Counted from the stretch's first letter, positions 11,762 to 23,750 are shown. The stretch: DNA of 64,000 bases from Nageia nagi (GCA_050084985.1 JBITNC010000001.1:168764001-168828000), one strand, 5' to 3'. Notes: generated by a model from the sequence alone, not told the origin. Program-made: numbers and translations.

Positions 11762-14700
11762 TTACTACATAAGAATGTGAAATAATAAGCATGTGGTTTC
11801 AATAAACAACATCAAAATGTTAAGTTTTAACCAAGTAAGTAATACATGTTACATTTAATACTAAATACATACTTTATTTGAATTATAAGTGCAAATGTTA
11901 AATAATAACCCATGTTACCAAATACATTTCTCATCTCAAGAATCATAGATGTAGAGTGACATTGTTAAGGCTTATTTTCTTATCTAAAAATTAGGCCTTT
12001 ACCTGGATGCCCACACAAGAGGAGCCTAGGTTCTACCAATCATCAACCAGTTCCCCTTGGGTAGCAATATACTCTCATAAGGAGAAGTATTAGCTATTTT
12101 TTAAGGTTTTAACATTTATTGGATTGACCAAATTATTAATCTTGATTAGGTTTCAAGTTGTCCTCCTAGGTTATCAAGATAATTTTTAAATGGACCTATG
12201 GACATGTGGTATCACTACACACATGCTTGTACACCTAATAGAGTTACATCCAGATCAATAGAGGACTTAAGGCCAATTAAGAAGTACAAACTTTTCACCA
12301 CTTGGATCATCAGACTTAAAGGCTCTAGTATGCATGTCCTCACCTCATGGCTCCCTAAACAAGTCATGTTATGGACTGTACATGCAGATGTGTTCATTTT
12401 AGAAGGTTGCTCATATCAATGTTTGCATTTTTATTTGCATAAATAAATAAATCAAAGTACGAAACATGAAATAAAAGAGCATAAGTAAAACTTCATCCAT
12501 TCAATAACTTAAAACCTAAGTGTCCAATGGATTTTGTTTACCAACCCCTAAAGGAAATTATTACATCAATCCAAATTTTACACAACTCCATTCTTGCATA
12601 AGGAAGTAGATTGTATCATAACTTAAGATTTTAAGTAATAAGCATGCATTATTTGAAAAAAAAATCTTAAGCATCTAACTTAAAATTTAAGTTCTTAAGT
12701 ATGCATAACCAAAAAACAAACTCAAGTTCTAAGCATGTATTATTAACTTAAACATGCATCATTTAAGCATAAGCATGCATTAACTTTAAATTAAGTAGTA
12801 AGCATGCATCATTCCTATTACGTAGAACATCCATAAAGTTTCCAAGAAATAACTAGTTAGCATGCATTATTTCCATAACTTTTAAAGAGGAATAGATTTT
12901 TCTAAAAAAAATGTATTCTAAGCATAAAGGATCTAAAAGTAAAAATATTTTGCCCTCAACACTTTTTTTTACTTTAAAAAATGATCCTTAAAAGTAGTAT
13001 ACGAAATAATTTCTCTTTAAAAATTTGCATGCTAGAACTCTAAGTATGTAAAAAAAATTCCTTATGACTTAAAGTTTATCCTAAAGATAGCATATTAGTT
13101 TACCTTAGCAATTTTCACTAAAAATGCTAAGGTTTATCAAAGAAGGTCTAAGTAATTGCTTATGTTTGTAAGCATTAAAAAAATTGATCAAGGCATTGGA
13201 TGGATATACTCTTAGATAAAACAAATTTTACCTCAAAAAACTACTTCCAATGTTAAAGCTAATACCTCTTAAGTCAAAATAATTTTTTAAAAAATATCTC
13301 TAAGTACCTTAGAGTACAAGTCATAATTTTTTAATGCTTAAGTTACTTTTAGGAGGAAGAGTGTCAAGTTATAAAAAAAGTTGAGTATACATTTAAAGAG
13401 GTAATTAATAATACTGAGGGCATTAAATGAAAAAAAAGGAAGTAACTTGTAAGAAATAATAATAGCTTAATTATTATCTATTAGAAATAAATGAGATGTA
13501 TCCCCCTTTTTAGTACCCTTGTCTTGGGAGAGGGAGAGTATATATTTAAAAACAAAATGGTCTATTAGCAAGGGTGAGGGTTCCAAAAAAAAATGTATCA
13601 AAGAATCCTTGATTTCATTAGAGGCAGGCAAAAATAATAAAGATAGGAGGAGCAACCCAGCTGACAAGCAACAAAGTCATGGTGCTCATGTATTCTAGTG
13701 GCATTTCAATCATAAGCAATGGATGGGGAGGAGACTAGGTAGAGGGTGAACTAAGGAACCCCTTGATCCCATTACCATGGTTAGACCCTAGATACTTGAT
13801 GTAGGGATGTGTTATAAGGGAGGTATGAAGGCATATATGGAGGACATAAAGGGCAAGACGTTTAGAGGCAATGAAAAACGAATTGTAGAGGCCCTACAAG
13901 GGGAGTTAGCAATAGGTTCAAGTATGGACATCCATCAAAGAGTAGTTGAAACTAATTTTTTTCATCATATGTTGTGGAATGCCTTGATAGCCATCTAAAA
14001 AAAATGTGAAAGAATACATAAGGCCCAGGAATTGTTTAACAAGATGCATGATGCAAACATAGTGACAATTTATCGCTAGGCAGGAAGGAGGTAGTGTTGG
14101 GTGGTCATGAGGAGGTGAGGTAGAGTCAAATGGGAGGTTGGCTAGGCATGTGGATGGAGCTGCAAAGGGAGCAAGGTTAAGGTTAAACATGTAATGAATG
14201 AAGGAGCTAACCTACCCCTAAGTCAAACTCCAGTGTTTGGCATGCAATGTGCCAACACAGATGCCTACCAACAAGGCCTCCCCTCTCCAATGTAAAAAAG
14301 ATTAAAAATAAATACTACCATGAAGAAGAATAGATGAAGGTTGTAAAAATTTAATCTCTCCAAAGTTTGGTAGGGCTTCCCACTATAATTATTTATTTAA
14401 AAAAACAAAAAACAAATATACCCCCTCTTAATTATAGTACAAACTATTTACAATATTTAGACATCATTTTTTTGAACAATCATATTTATATTGCAAATAG
14501 ATTTCTATATATATATAAAATATTGCAACTATATTTACAAGAGTAAAAAAAATGTAATTAGTCTAATACAAATAAATTACAAGTTAAATCAAATTTTGTT
14601 TCCAATTTTCACTAAGATATTGTTGTCACATTTTAGGTACAATTTATCAAAGAAAATTGCAACCACCATACAACATCATAGAACATTAGATGTAAAGGTG

Positions 14701-14915
14701 TAACAACAATATATTTGAAGTAAATTTTCCTCATAATATTAACATATAAACAATGTTAGTAATCCATGAGGAAAAAAATAAAACAAACTTAACAAAATAA
14801 ATTATACCTTCAAGTATTTTACCTCTCCAATGAAGAGTAGAATGAGGAATGAAGATCACCATGACGTTGAAGAAGAGCTTTCCACACTAAGGATGTGAAG
14901 AGGAGCCTCCAAGGA
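11762..14915 (-). other. Long non-coding leader of Copia-B
   Basis: About 3.15 kb lie between the PBS and the gag ATG with no recognisable protein. The part at 11985-12450 is clearly homologous to 38880-39340 in Copia-C (shared phrases such as gatgcccaca, agcaatatactctca, ccaaattattaatctt). A cluster of aagcatgcat-type motifs lies at 12640-12870. The open frames at 12198-12446, 13807-13998 and 13918-14190 show no family features. Confidence 0.75.
12640..12870. repeat. Cluster of degenerate taagcatgcatcatt motifs in the Copia-B leader
   Basis: About seven copies of a motif like aag(c/t)atgcat(c/t)att recur every 25-50 bp. Each carries a CATGCA core, which resembles the RY element bound by B3-domain factors. 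A similar cluster is found in the Copia-C leader (39510-39660). Regulatory use is only inferred. Confidence 0.55.
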
Positions 14916-14927
14916 GCTTTGATACCA
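14916..14927 (-). other. Primer binding site of Copia-B
   Basis: The - strand reads TGGTATCAAAGC, one mismatch from the initiator-tRNA-Met PBS (TGGTATCAGAGC). It begins three bases inside the 5' LTR edge. Confidence 0.9.
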
Positions 14928-14930
14928 ATT

Positions 14931-15468
14931 TGAAGGAACTAACACTAACAAGATAATTCATAAACAACCAAGATCTCTTGAAAGCTCACAATACACATCT
15001 AACAATCTCACAAATAAGATAATCTCACAAAGTAACTCAAGATGTAAAGTGGTTCCTCCAACTAGGAATACATCCACTAACTAGATTTTTACTTCAATCA
15101 CAAATACAACTCTCTTACAATTCTCCTAATCTCAACACCTACACTTCTATACTATAGCATAACTTTACTCCACAATTGGTGTATGATTACAAAGAGGAAG
15201 CCTTCTATTTGTAGGCCAAAATCCCTCTTTGGATCACCCTTTTATCCAATGTACAAAAGCATGACATGACCATCCTTTTACCCAAGGGGCATGCTCATGA
15301 CATGGAGTGTAGGACAAGTTACATTATCATATTCACTTAAATACTTAATGTATCAAATGATACCCTTAAGTATTAGTGAATTTACATTTAAGATTTAATA
15401 CAACCTTTAGTGAATTTACATAGAATATTTAATACAACCTTTACAATAATGCATTATACATTCCAATA
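14931..15468 (-). repeat. 5' LTR of Copia-B
   Basis: This is the partner of 6462-6999 and is also 538 bp. The outer terminus has mutated (CCAATA in place of CCAACA on the + strand). The TATA box has changed as well: ctatttgtag (15206-15215) against ctatttatag in the 3' LTR. This is the promoter copy that would have driven the element. Confidence 0.92.
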
Positions 15469-16455
15469 GAACATTGGAGAAAATCAAAAGGAAATAAGAG
15501 TGATGAACTTGTGAAGAAGAACAAAACATTCACAATATTATCATGTTGAATGATATTAGAAATATGTAAGTTTTATTTTGACTTCTTTGCTAAGTCTCTT
15601 GTATGAGATAAATAAGAGATACTCTAAAACTATTCCTAAGCTCTTAGAGCATTTTGTAACTAACCCTACCACTAAAGAAACTCTATGATGATCCAAATTT
15701 AATTTCAACCATAAACTAGATATATAGGATCATCAAGCCCTAACATTAGGTCTAAGGCATCAAATACATACAATCAAACCCTTAAGCATGAAATGTTATG
15801 GTTAGGGCATTAATATTAAACATGCAAATCCTAAAGCTGTTAATATCTAAGTATAACATGCAATATCTAACCATTAATCCCTCGGTATGCTAATGTATAG
15901 CATTTTCAAGCATATAATAATGAATAACACATCAAAATGCCAATGTCTTGCTCATACATGCACAATGAGCATAATCAATCCAACACATGCACAAGTATGG
16001 AATACATAATACATAATGACATCCAATATCCTCTAGATGTCTATAAATGATAAGATGACAATAATACAATACCAAGCCTAATGGGTAGTTGTTGGCCTAT
16101 AAGGAACCAACTAAGGTATAATACATTATATATCAAATGTTGAATAAACTACAAAATTATGGGATAGACCTACTCCCTCAAAGCTCAAATCCTCTCCACT
16201 GAAGGAGGCCTCCTCAAACTTTGGGTGATCAATTGAATGGTAGAAGTAAACCCTTAGAATGTCATCAAATGGGAAAAGGTACTCCACCAATGCCATAGAA
16301 AATCATGATCCTAATGCTTGACTACCCTCTAGATGCTCTACCAAAGAATGGTTTCATAGCACCACTAAGACTTGTATCTAAAGGACTATAGTAGAAGTGT
16401 AATAATAATCAATTGTTTTGAGTAATAAAGCTCTAATATATATTTATAATTACTC
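15469..16455 (+). other. Internal DNA of the LARD-like element, second segment
   Basis: This starts with the right GAACA duplication of Copia-B and ends with the left TACTC duplication of Copia-A (16451-16455). It is AT-rich with no recognisable gene. It joins the flanks at 6461 and 25745 once the nested elements are left out. Confidence 0.65.
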
Positions 16456-18389
16456 TGTTGAGCATGTGTGTTTGTCATTGTTGTCAACACGTGGTTTTCG
16501 TAAAGATCGGGTTCCAGAGGTGATGAGGTCAGCAAGGAGAATTGAAAAGCCGGGGTTAGTAAATTAAGCATTCCGAAATGAAATGATAAAAGCTCAGTTG
16601 TGGAAAAAACCAAGTTCCGGAGAAAGTGAGTAGAGCATTCTGGAAGCATGAAGATGATGTCACGGGAAGAACGATGTTCACATTTTTGAATGAAACCGGG
16701 TTCCGGAGATGATGAGGTCAGCAAGGGGTGGATAAAAGATCGGAGATAAAAGTCCGGAGATAAAAGTTCGGAAATAAAAGTGCGAAGATAAAAGTCCAGA
16801 GATAAAAGTGCGAAGATAAAAGTTCGAAGAGAAAAGTCCGGAGATAAAAGTCCGGAGATAAAAGTTCGGAGATAAAAGTCCGGAGATAAAAGTCCGGAGA
16901 TAAAAGTTCGAAGATAAAAGTTCGGAGATAAAAGATCGGAGATAAAAGTCTGAAGATAAAAGTCTGAAGATAAAAGTCCGAAGATAAAAGTTCGGAGAGC
17001 AAAGTCCGAAGATAAAAGTCCGAAGATAAAAGTTCGGAGATAAAAGTGCGGAGATAAAAGTGCGAAGATAAAAGTCCGGAGAGAAAAGTCCAGAGATAAA
17101 AGTTCGAAGATAAAAGTTCGAAGATAAAAGTCCGAAGATAAAAGTTCGGAGATAAAAGTCTAGAGATAAAAGTCCGGAGATAAAATTCTGGAGATAAAAG
17201 TTCGGAGATAAAAGTTCGAAGATAAAAGTTCGGAGATAAAAGTCCAGAGAGAAAAGTCCGAAGATAAAAGTCCAGAGATAAAAGTCCAAAGATAAAAGTT
17301 CGGATATCGTGGGAAGCATTTTACTCTACTTTCGGAGTCCAGAGAAGATGATGTTAGTAGTTGGTGTTGAAAAGTCCGAAAGGCCACGCAGATACCTTGG
17401 AACTCTCTTCCGGAGTCTAGAGATGATGACATCATGGTGTATACAATAAACATCTGGTAAGCTAGTCAATTGCTCTAGGCTATAGAAAGAGACTTCAGAA
17501 CTAAGGAAAGAGAAACCCAGAACTACCATTATGAAGAAGAAAAGAGTTTGGGATTATCAGAAATAATTAGATACTATCAAATCTTCAAAATCAATGAAGA
17601 AAGAGCTACACTTGTCTGAACAACTCTATTTGAGCAATAGGAGCATTCGTTAGTTACAGCAGTTACAAATAAAGATTTCTTTTTAGTTTGTTTTTGATAA
17701 CGTGTCATGATAGGAACAGATTCCTGGGGGTTTTCTTGATGTGTAACGGTTGTAGGAACGGATTGTGAAAAGTATGGATAGGAGATAGTGTAGGAATATG
17801 TGTGTGAAGGGAAGCATCAGGAGAAGTGTGGTAAGAGCGTGAAAGAGGAGAGAAGTGTGGAGAGAAGAGTGGTCGTGGAGGTAATAGGGCGGAAGAGGGG
17901 AGTATCATGAGAACGTGAAGTAAGCAAATGAATATGTAGATAGGAGTGTGATTATTTAAGTGTGTTACTTTGGAGCTGTGTGTAGAGATAAAATAGTGAA
18001 CATCAGAGCTAGACCATTGAGGGTCTTCTAGAACTGTATTCTTTCCTCCTTTTTGAATGTTGTCTCAAGTGGGTGCTTGAGAGCTAGAGTTGGTGCTCCA
18101 AGTAGTAGGTGCTGCTATTTGCAAAGTGGTAGTTGGTGCTACCCTTCACAGTTGGTGCTGTGAATCTGTAAGCTTTCTTTAATGGCTGGATTTGGATTGG
18201 TGTCCAAGTAGTCATTTTCGAGGATGTAGCCAATCTGGTGAACCTTGTTACATTTGGTGTTGTGTGATGTACTAGTGTGCTTGCTCAATTTTCTCTAGCT
18301 TCTAATCTATCTTTATTTAAGAAGGTTAAATTGATTATTTTTATATACACTAATTCACCCCCCCTCTCAGTGTCACTCGAAGTCCAACA
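16456..18389 (+). repeat. 5' LTR of Copia-A
   Basis: It starts TGTTGAGCATG and ends ..GTCCAACA. It carries a 14-bp tandem array at 16731-17304 and a T/G-rich stretch with repeated ttggtgct phrases near 18090-18170. It is 55 bp shorter than the 3' LTR: four array units (56 bp) fewer, less a one-base deletion in the 3' copy (ggattgtg against ggatgtg). Confidence 0.95.
16731..17304 (+). repeat. 14-bp tandem array in the 5' LTR of Copia-A, 41 units
   Basis: The consensus is GATAAAAGTYCRRA and the array holds exactly 41 units of 14 bp (574 bp) without a register slip. Each unit holds a GATA core and an AAAAG (Dof-type) core. The minus strand is almost free of stops because three units make 42 bp, so long open frames (16678-17319, 16718-17002, 17160-17453) appear with repeated FYLRTFI phrases. 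These are not genes. Confidence 0.95.
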
Positions 18390-18391
18390 AT

Positions 18392-18403
18392 TGGTATCAG
18401 AGC
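18392..18403 (+). other. Primer binding site of Copia-A
   Basis: TGGTATCAGAGC, the perfect initiator-tRNA-Met PBS, lies two bases after the 5' LTR end. Confidence 0.97.
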
Positions 18404-18453
18404 GAGGTTCCTACTTAGGCTATAACAGCTAAGGAGATCCTGGTAGTGGCACT

Positions 18454-20298
18454 ATGGCAAGCGAAGAAGGTTTCTCATCTAACAAAGCACCTCTCTTTGA
18501 TGGAAACAATTATGCTTTCTAGAAAATTCGAATGAAGACTTATCTCAGTGCATTGGGGTTTGGTACTTGGGATGCTGTTAAAAGGGGATACACTCCTCCC
18601 CCTACAGGTCCATCAGATGAAGCAGAAAAAAAGGCATTTGAATGTGACACAAAAGCAAGAAATGCTCTAATGTGTGGTCTAGTGGACAGTGAACTGGTGA
18701 AAGTTATGGCATGCAAATCTGCAAAAGAAATATGGAATAAGTTGAAGAGCATTCACGAAGGAGATGATAAAGTCAAGGAAGTAAAACTCCAAACTTATAG
18801 AGCTCAATTCGAAGTTCTAAAGATGAATGAAGATGAAACCATTGAAGCATACATGTTGAGAGTAAATGAAATTACTAATGCAATCAGAGGTCTTGGGGAA
18901 GAAATTGAAGATCATGTCATCATGAAAAAGGTACTGCAATCTCTCACATCTCGCTTTGATTCAAAGGTGTCTGCTATTGAAGAAGCAAAAAATTTGAAAA
19001 CTTTCAGCATGGATGAAATGCATGGATCGCTGACTGCTTATGAAATGAGGATCGAAAAAGCAAAGCATTCAGAAAAGGAAGCAGCGTTTAAAGCCAATAA
19101 CAGTACCAAAGCCAAAATAGATTCTGACGATGAAGAACAATCTGATGGAGCAGAAGCAAATTTTGTTAGAAAGCTAAAAAGGGGAAAAGGTAAATATGAA
19201 GGTAAGCTACCATTTAAATGTTTTAACTGTGGTGGTATTGGTCATTTCATTTCAAAATGTCCATATAGAAAAACTGATAAAGATGATCAAGAATCATATT
19301 TTGAGAAAAACCACAAAATGAAATCTCATGTTCGAAATAGAAGGTCAAATAGATAGAGCTTCATATCCAGAAATAAAGGCTCCACTGATGATGATTCCAG
19401 TAATGAATCAGAAAAAGAATACAATGAAGCATTGTTTATGGCATTTGAAGAGAAATTGAATGAAGATAATCAAAATGCCCAAGAACATAAAAAGGAAGAG
19501 ACAGATGAAGAAAATGGCTGTGAGATTGAGATTGATATTGAAGAAGAACTAATAACAGCATTGAATGAACTGAATAAAGAAGTAAAGAAAAATAAGAAAC
19601 TCTCTAAAAGGTTTGATGATGCAAGTAATATTATAGAAACCTTAAAAATAGAAGTGGAAGAATCTAAGAAGATAAATGAGAGTTTGGAGGAACAGCTTCT
19701 TGTGAAAGTTAAAAATTGCAGTAAGCTTGAAGAAGAAATAATTGGACTACGTATGCAACTAGAGGAAGTCACCAAGAGAATCAGCTCTTTTGAATATCTA
19801 GAAGGAAGGTCGACTAAACTCAGTGAAATCATTAACAGTCAAAGAATGTTTTCTGATAAATCTGGTCTGGGATATGAACAAGGACAATCTTCCAATGACA
19901 CAAAAAGGGAAAACATAAAAGAAACCAAGAAGAAGGAAGATAGCTTAGGACTGGAGGATGATGGCTTCACTCAAGTGCATTCCAGAAGAAGACCCTATGC
20001 AGGACCAAGAAGTACTCAGCAATATAATAGATACATCCATCCCTTCAATGGATACTGTTTCAAATGCAATGTGTATGGACACAAAATTTCTGAATGTAAG
20101 TATAATATCACTCCAAGAACCTTTGTTACTAGGAATGCATTCGGCCCACTAATGGAGTATCCTGTTGAGTGTTACAACTGTCATGAATATGGACACATTG
20201 CCCGATTCTGCAGAAATAATCATGGCATGAGGTTCTTTCCATCGAGACAATTTCCTTCCATAAGACAGAATAAACAGTTTCAGAGCAGTCATCCATAG
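18454..20298 (+). pseudogene. Copia-A gag relic with three zinc knuckles
   Basis: The likely start is ATG 18454 (MASEEGFSSNKAPLFDGNNY), followed by a TAG at codon 23 (18520-18522) where Copia gags have Trp. Further TAGs are at 19354-19356 and 20296-20298, all in one frame. Domains in order: DUF4219/UBN2-type gag (18530-19080), zinc knuckle CFNCGGIGHFISKC (19218-19260), a Glu/Lys/Leu-rich coiled coil (19560-19810), then two more CCHC knuckles, CFKCNVYGHKISEC (20056-20097) and CYNCHEYGHIARFC (20170-20211). All Cys/His ligands are intact. Gag would package the RNA. The antisense frame 19470-19832 is a shadow of the coiled coil. Confidence 0.93.
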
Positions 20299-23200
20299 GA
20301 AGTAGAAAAGAATAATAAAAAACAAGAAGCTAAAATAAAAGTAAAACAAGTCTGGAAAGAAAAGGAGAAACTCAGAGAGGATAAAGAGTCCTTAATCGTT
20401 CAAATAGCATTAAAAGCTCAAGACAAACCATCACCATGGATATTAGACAGCAGATGCTCAAGTCACATGATAGGTGACAAGAAGAAATTTCAAAAACTAC
20501 AGGAATATGAAGGTGGGTCAGTAAGATTTGGAAATAATGATGGCGCACAGATTATCGACAAAGGGATAATCAAAATAAATGACAGAAACATCAGATCTGA
20601 AGAGGTATTATTTGTTGTGGTACTGAAGCATAATTTGTTGAGCATCAGTCAAATATGTGACAAAGGACATGATGTAATTTTCAAAAAGCATGGCTGTGAG
20701 ATCCGAAGGGCAAATAGTGGTAGACTTGTAGCAGTTGGTACAAGAACCTGTGGCAATTTATACACCTTATCAGATATTTCAGAGGGATCATGTCTTCTAG
20801 GCAAGGAGAGTGATGATTGGCTATGGCATAAGAGATTAGGACACATCTATTTTAAAAACTTGATGAACATTTGCTCAAAAAAGCAGTAAGAGATATGCCC
20901 AGTATCAGCACACCAGCAAATGATATTTGTGATTCATGCCAAAAGGGAAAGCAAACTCGAGCAAAGTTCAAAGTGAAAGAATATCACACAAGCAAACCAT
21001 TGGAAATCATACACACCGACCTATGCGGACCAATGAGAACACAAAGCTTCAATGGAGATAAGTATTTTATTCTATTCATAGATGATTATTCAAGAATGAC
21101 TTGGGTGCAATTTTTAAAACATAAATCTGAAGCTTTTGAAATATTCAAAGCATTTCAAAATCAAGTAGAAAATTAGATAGAGAGGAGAATTAAATGTCTT
21201 CACTCAGACAGAGGAGATGAGTTCACTTCTGATGAGTTTACTGAGTTTTGCATACAACATAGAATTAAAAGACAATTCTCTGCAGCTAGAACTCCATAAC
21301 AAAATGGAGTAGTTGAAAGAAAAAATAGAGCAGTACAAGAAATGGCTCGAACCATGCTGATAGAAAGTAAGGTTGCTGATAGGTTCTGGAAAGAAGCAGT
21401 GCATACTGTAGTGCATATTCAAAATAGATGTATGATGCGACCACATGAGGACAGAACACCATATGAATTATGGTTTGGAAGAAGAGCTACAGTGAGACAC
21501 TTCAGGATCTTTGGCAGCAAATGCTATATAAAGAGAATAGAAGAAAATTTAGGAAAGTTTGAGGATAGATCTGATGAAGGTATCTTTCTTGGTTACTCTT
21601 CGAAGAGCAAAGCATACAGGTGTTACAATAAAAGGACAAAAACAATCATTGATAGTGCTGATGTTCGCATTGATGAGCAAAGAGATCTTCCCGAGAGAAA
21701 TGATGATGATGATCTTCCTGCCTATCAAGATTCAATTGAAGAAGACAAAAAGAATAAAAATAAATCTAAGCCTCCTGTACAGCAATCACAAGTAAAGAAA
21801 CCAAAAGATTCAAATTCACCAAGTAATTCAAATGGTGTTTCAGAAAATGAGTCGAAAGAAGATGAAAATTCAAAAACTCCACCAAATAGATGGCACAAGG
21901 ATCATCCACAAGAGCAAATCATCGATGAGTTTCATACAGGCATCCAAACTCGCAGAGGGGTTTCAAGCACCTATTCTCTCCTATCCAGAATAGAGCCTAA
22001 AAATGTCTCAGAAGCTAGCCAAGATGAAAGTTGGATGAAAGCAATGGAGGAAGAACTCACTCAAATTGAAAAGAATGAAACATGGGAACTCGTTCCTAGA
22101 CCAGCCAACAAAAATGTGATTGGCACAAAGTGGATTTTCGCAATAAGTTGAATGAAGATGGGATAGTGGTTCGAAATAAAGCTAGACTTGTTTACAAGGG
22201 ATATGCTCAAGTTGAAGGAATTGATTTTGAAGAAACTTTTGCACCTGTGGCCAGATTAGAAGTTATTCGCATGTTTTTAGCTTTTACAGTGTATAAAAAC
22301 TTTAAAGTTTATCAAATGGATGTAAAATCAACCTTTCTAAATGGCAAAATTGAGGAAGAAGTCTATATTGAACAGCTAGATGGTTTCCAATTGGGAGAGA
22401 ATCCTAATCTGGTATGCAAACTAAAGAAGGCTCTGTATGGTTTAAAACAGGCACCTCGAGCATGGTACTCCAGACTTGATACATATCTTCAGCAGCAAGG
22501 CTTTAGAAAAGGAATGGTGGATAGCAATTTATACATTAAATCAGAAAAGGAAAATTAGCTAATTGTTGTTGTCTATGTAGATGATATAATCTTTGGAGGA
22601 AGCAAGAATGAGCTATGTAAAAATCTTGCTGACAACATGCAAACAGAATTCGAGATGTCTATGATAGGTGAGCTTGCATTCTTTCTCGGCCTACAAATCA
22701 ATCAGTTGAAGAATGGCATGTTCATTTCTCAAACCAAGTATGTTAAGGAGATGCTGAAGAAGTTTACCATGGAAGACTATAAACCTGTGAGCACCCCTAT
22801 GATGAAAAACTGCAAATTAAGCAAGGATGATAAAGCACCAATAGTAGATCAAACACAATATAGGTCAATGATTGGAAGTTTATTATATTTGATAGCTACT
22901 AGACTAGATATTCTTCAAGCAGTATGTATGGTTGCTCGATTTCAAGCAAATCCCAAAGAAACACATGTTACTGCAGTAAAGAGAATATTCATATATCTCA
23001 AAGGCACAGTAGAATATGGTTTATGGTATCCTAGAGGAAAGGAATTTACACCTATTGCCTTTTCAGATGCAGACTGGGCAGGATGCATGGATGATAGGAA
23101 GAGCACCAGTGGAGGAGCATTTTATTTGGGTAATAATCTTGTTGGCTGGCACAGTAAAAAGCAAGACTCAGTATCCCTATCTACAGCAGAAGTAGAGTAT

Positions 23201-23524
23201 ATAGCAGTAACTTCTTGCTGCACATAGATTCTATGGATGAAGCAGATGCTAAAAGATTTTGGTATACAGATTAACGAGCCCATATCAGTTCTGTGTGATA
23301 ACACAAGTGCAATCAATATCTCAAAAAATCCTGTTATGCACTCACGAACAAAGCATATAGCAATCAGATATCACTTTCTAAAAGAAAGAGTGGCGCAAGG
23401 AGTACAGTTGGATTTTGTTCCAACCACAGAGCAAGTAGCAGACATCTTTACAAAGCCTTTGCCCAAAGATGTCTTCGAATATTTTCGAAACAAGCTAGGA
23501 GTTGTTGTACTTCCCACGCATTAG
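20299..23524 (+). pseudogene. Copia-A pol relic: protease, integrase, RT, RNase H
   Basis: The protease motif reads WILDSRCSSHM (20440-20470), with Arg in place of the Gly of the DSG triad. The pre-integrase HRLGH-type motif (KRLGH) is near 20835. The integrase keeps HTD, HSDRGDEF and VVERKNR, so all three acidic residues are present. RT has APRAWY and YVDD (22574-22585). RNase H has SDADWAG, STAEVEY and CDNTSAI and ends ADIFTKPLP..VVLPTH before TAG 23522. Breaks: a frameshift near 20880, TAG 21174, TAA 21297 (in the TP-QNGVVERK motif), a frameshift near 22140, TAG 22556 and TAG 23225. The reading order protease-integrase-RT-RNase H defines Copia. Confidence 0.95.
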
Positions 23525-23546
23525 CTAGTTCTGGACGTCACATTCT

Positions 23547-23750
23547 CAGGGGGATGTTTATTTCTTCCTTCCTATGTTGCTTCTGTGTATCTTGTTTTTG
23601 TATGCATACTACTGATTTCCTGAGAATGTCATGTATGGACTCAGGGGGAGTCTGTAAATGCCCTTTGTTATTGTTGACAAAGGGGGAGAGAAAAGTCCCG
23701 ATGCTGGTGTCTGATCAAGTGGTGTTGCTAACAATTCCAAAGGGGGAGAT
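23547..23750 (+). other. Multiplied polypurine tracts before the Copia-A 3' LTR
   Basis: Four agggggag/agggggat runs lie at 23548-23555, 23643-23650, 23679-23690 and 23739-23750. The last (aaagggggagat) touches the LTR and is the working PPT. Multiplied PPTs upstream of the 3' LTR have been described for Sireviruses. Confidence 0.85.

Larger units (their letters stand above)
6462..15468 (-). mobile_element. Copia-B: full-length Ty1/copia LTR retrotransposon, nested, degenerate
   Basis: Both LTRs are 538 bp (6462-6999 and 14931-15468), and the 5-bp duplication GAACA is at 6457-6461 and 15469-15473. On the - strand the order is 5' LTR, PBS, a leader of about 3.15 kb, gag, protease, integrase, RT, RNase H, PPT, 3' LTR, which is the Copia order. 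The LTRs differ at about 38 of 538 sites by hand count (about 7 %). The coding part has many stops and frameshifts, and two integrase catalytic residues are substituted. It inserted into the LARD-like element. Copia-C at 33537-42147 is the same family. Confidence 0.92.

Noticed and set aside
16678-17453. Long minus-strand open frames (up to 213 codons) with FYLRTFI repeats; similar at 24013-24804
   Set aside because: They are products of the 14-bp array: three units equal 42 bp and contain few stops in these frames. No start context, domain or conservation beyond the repeat.
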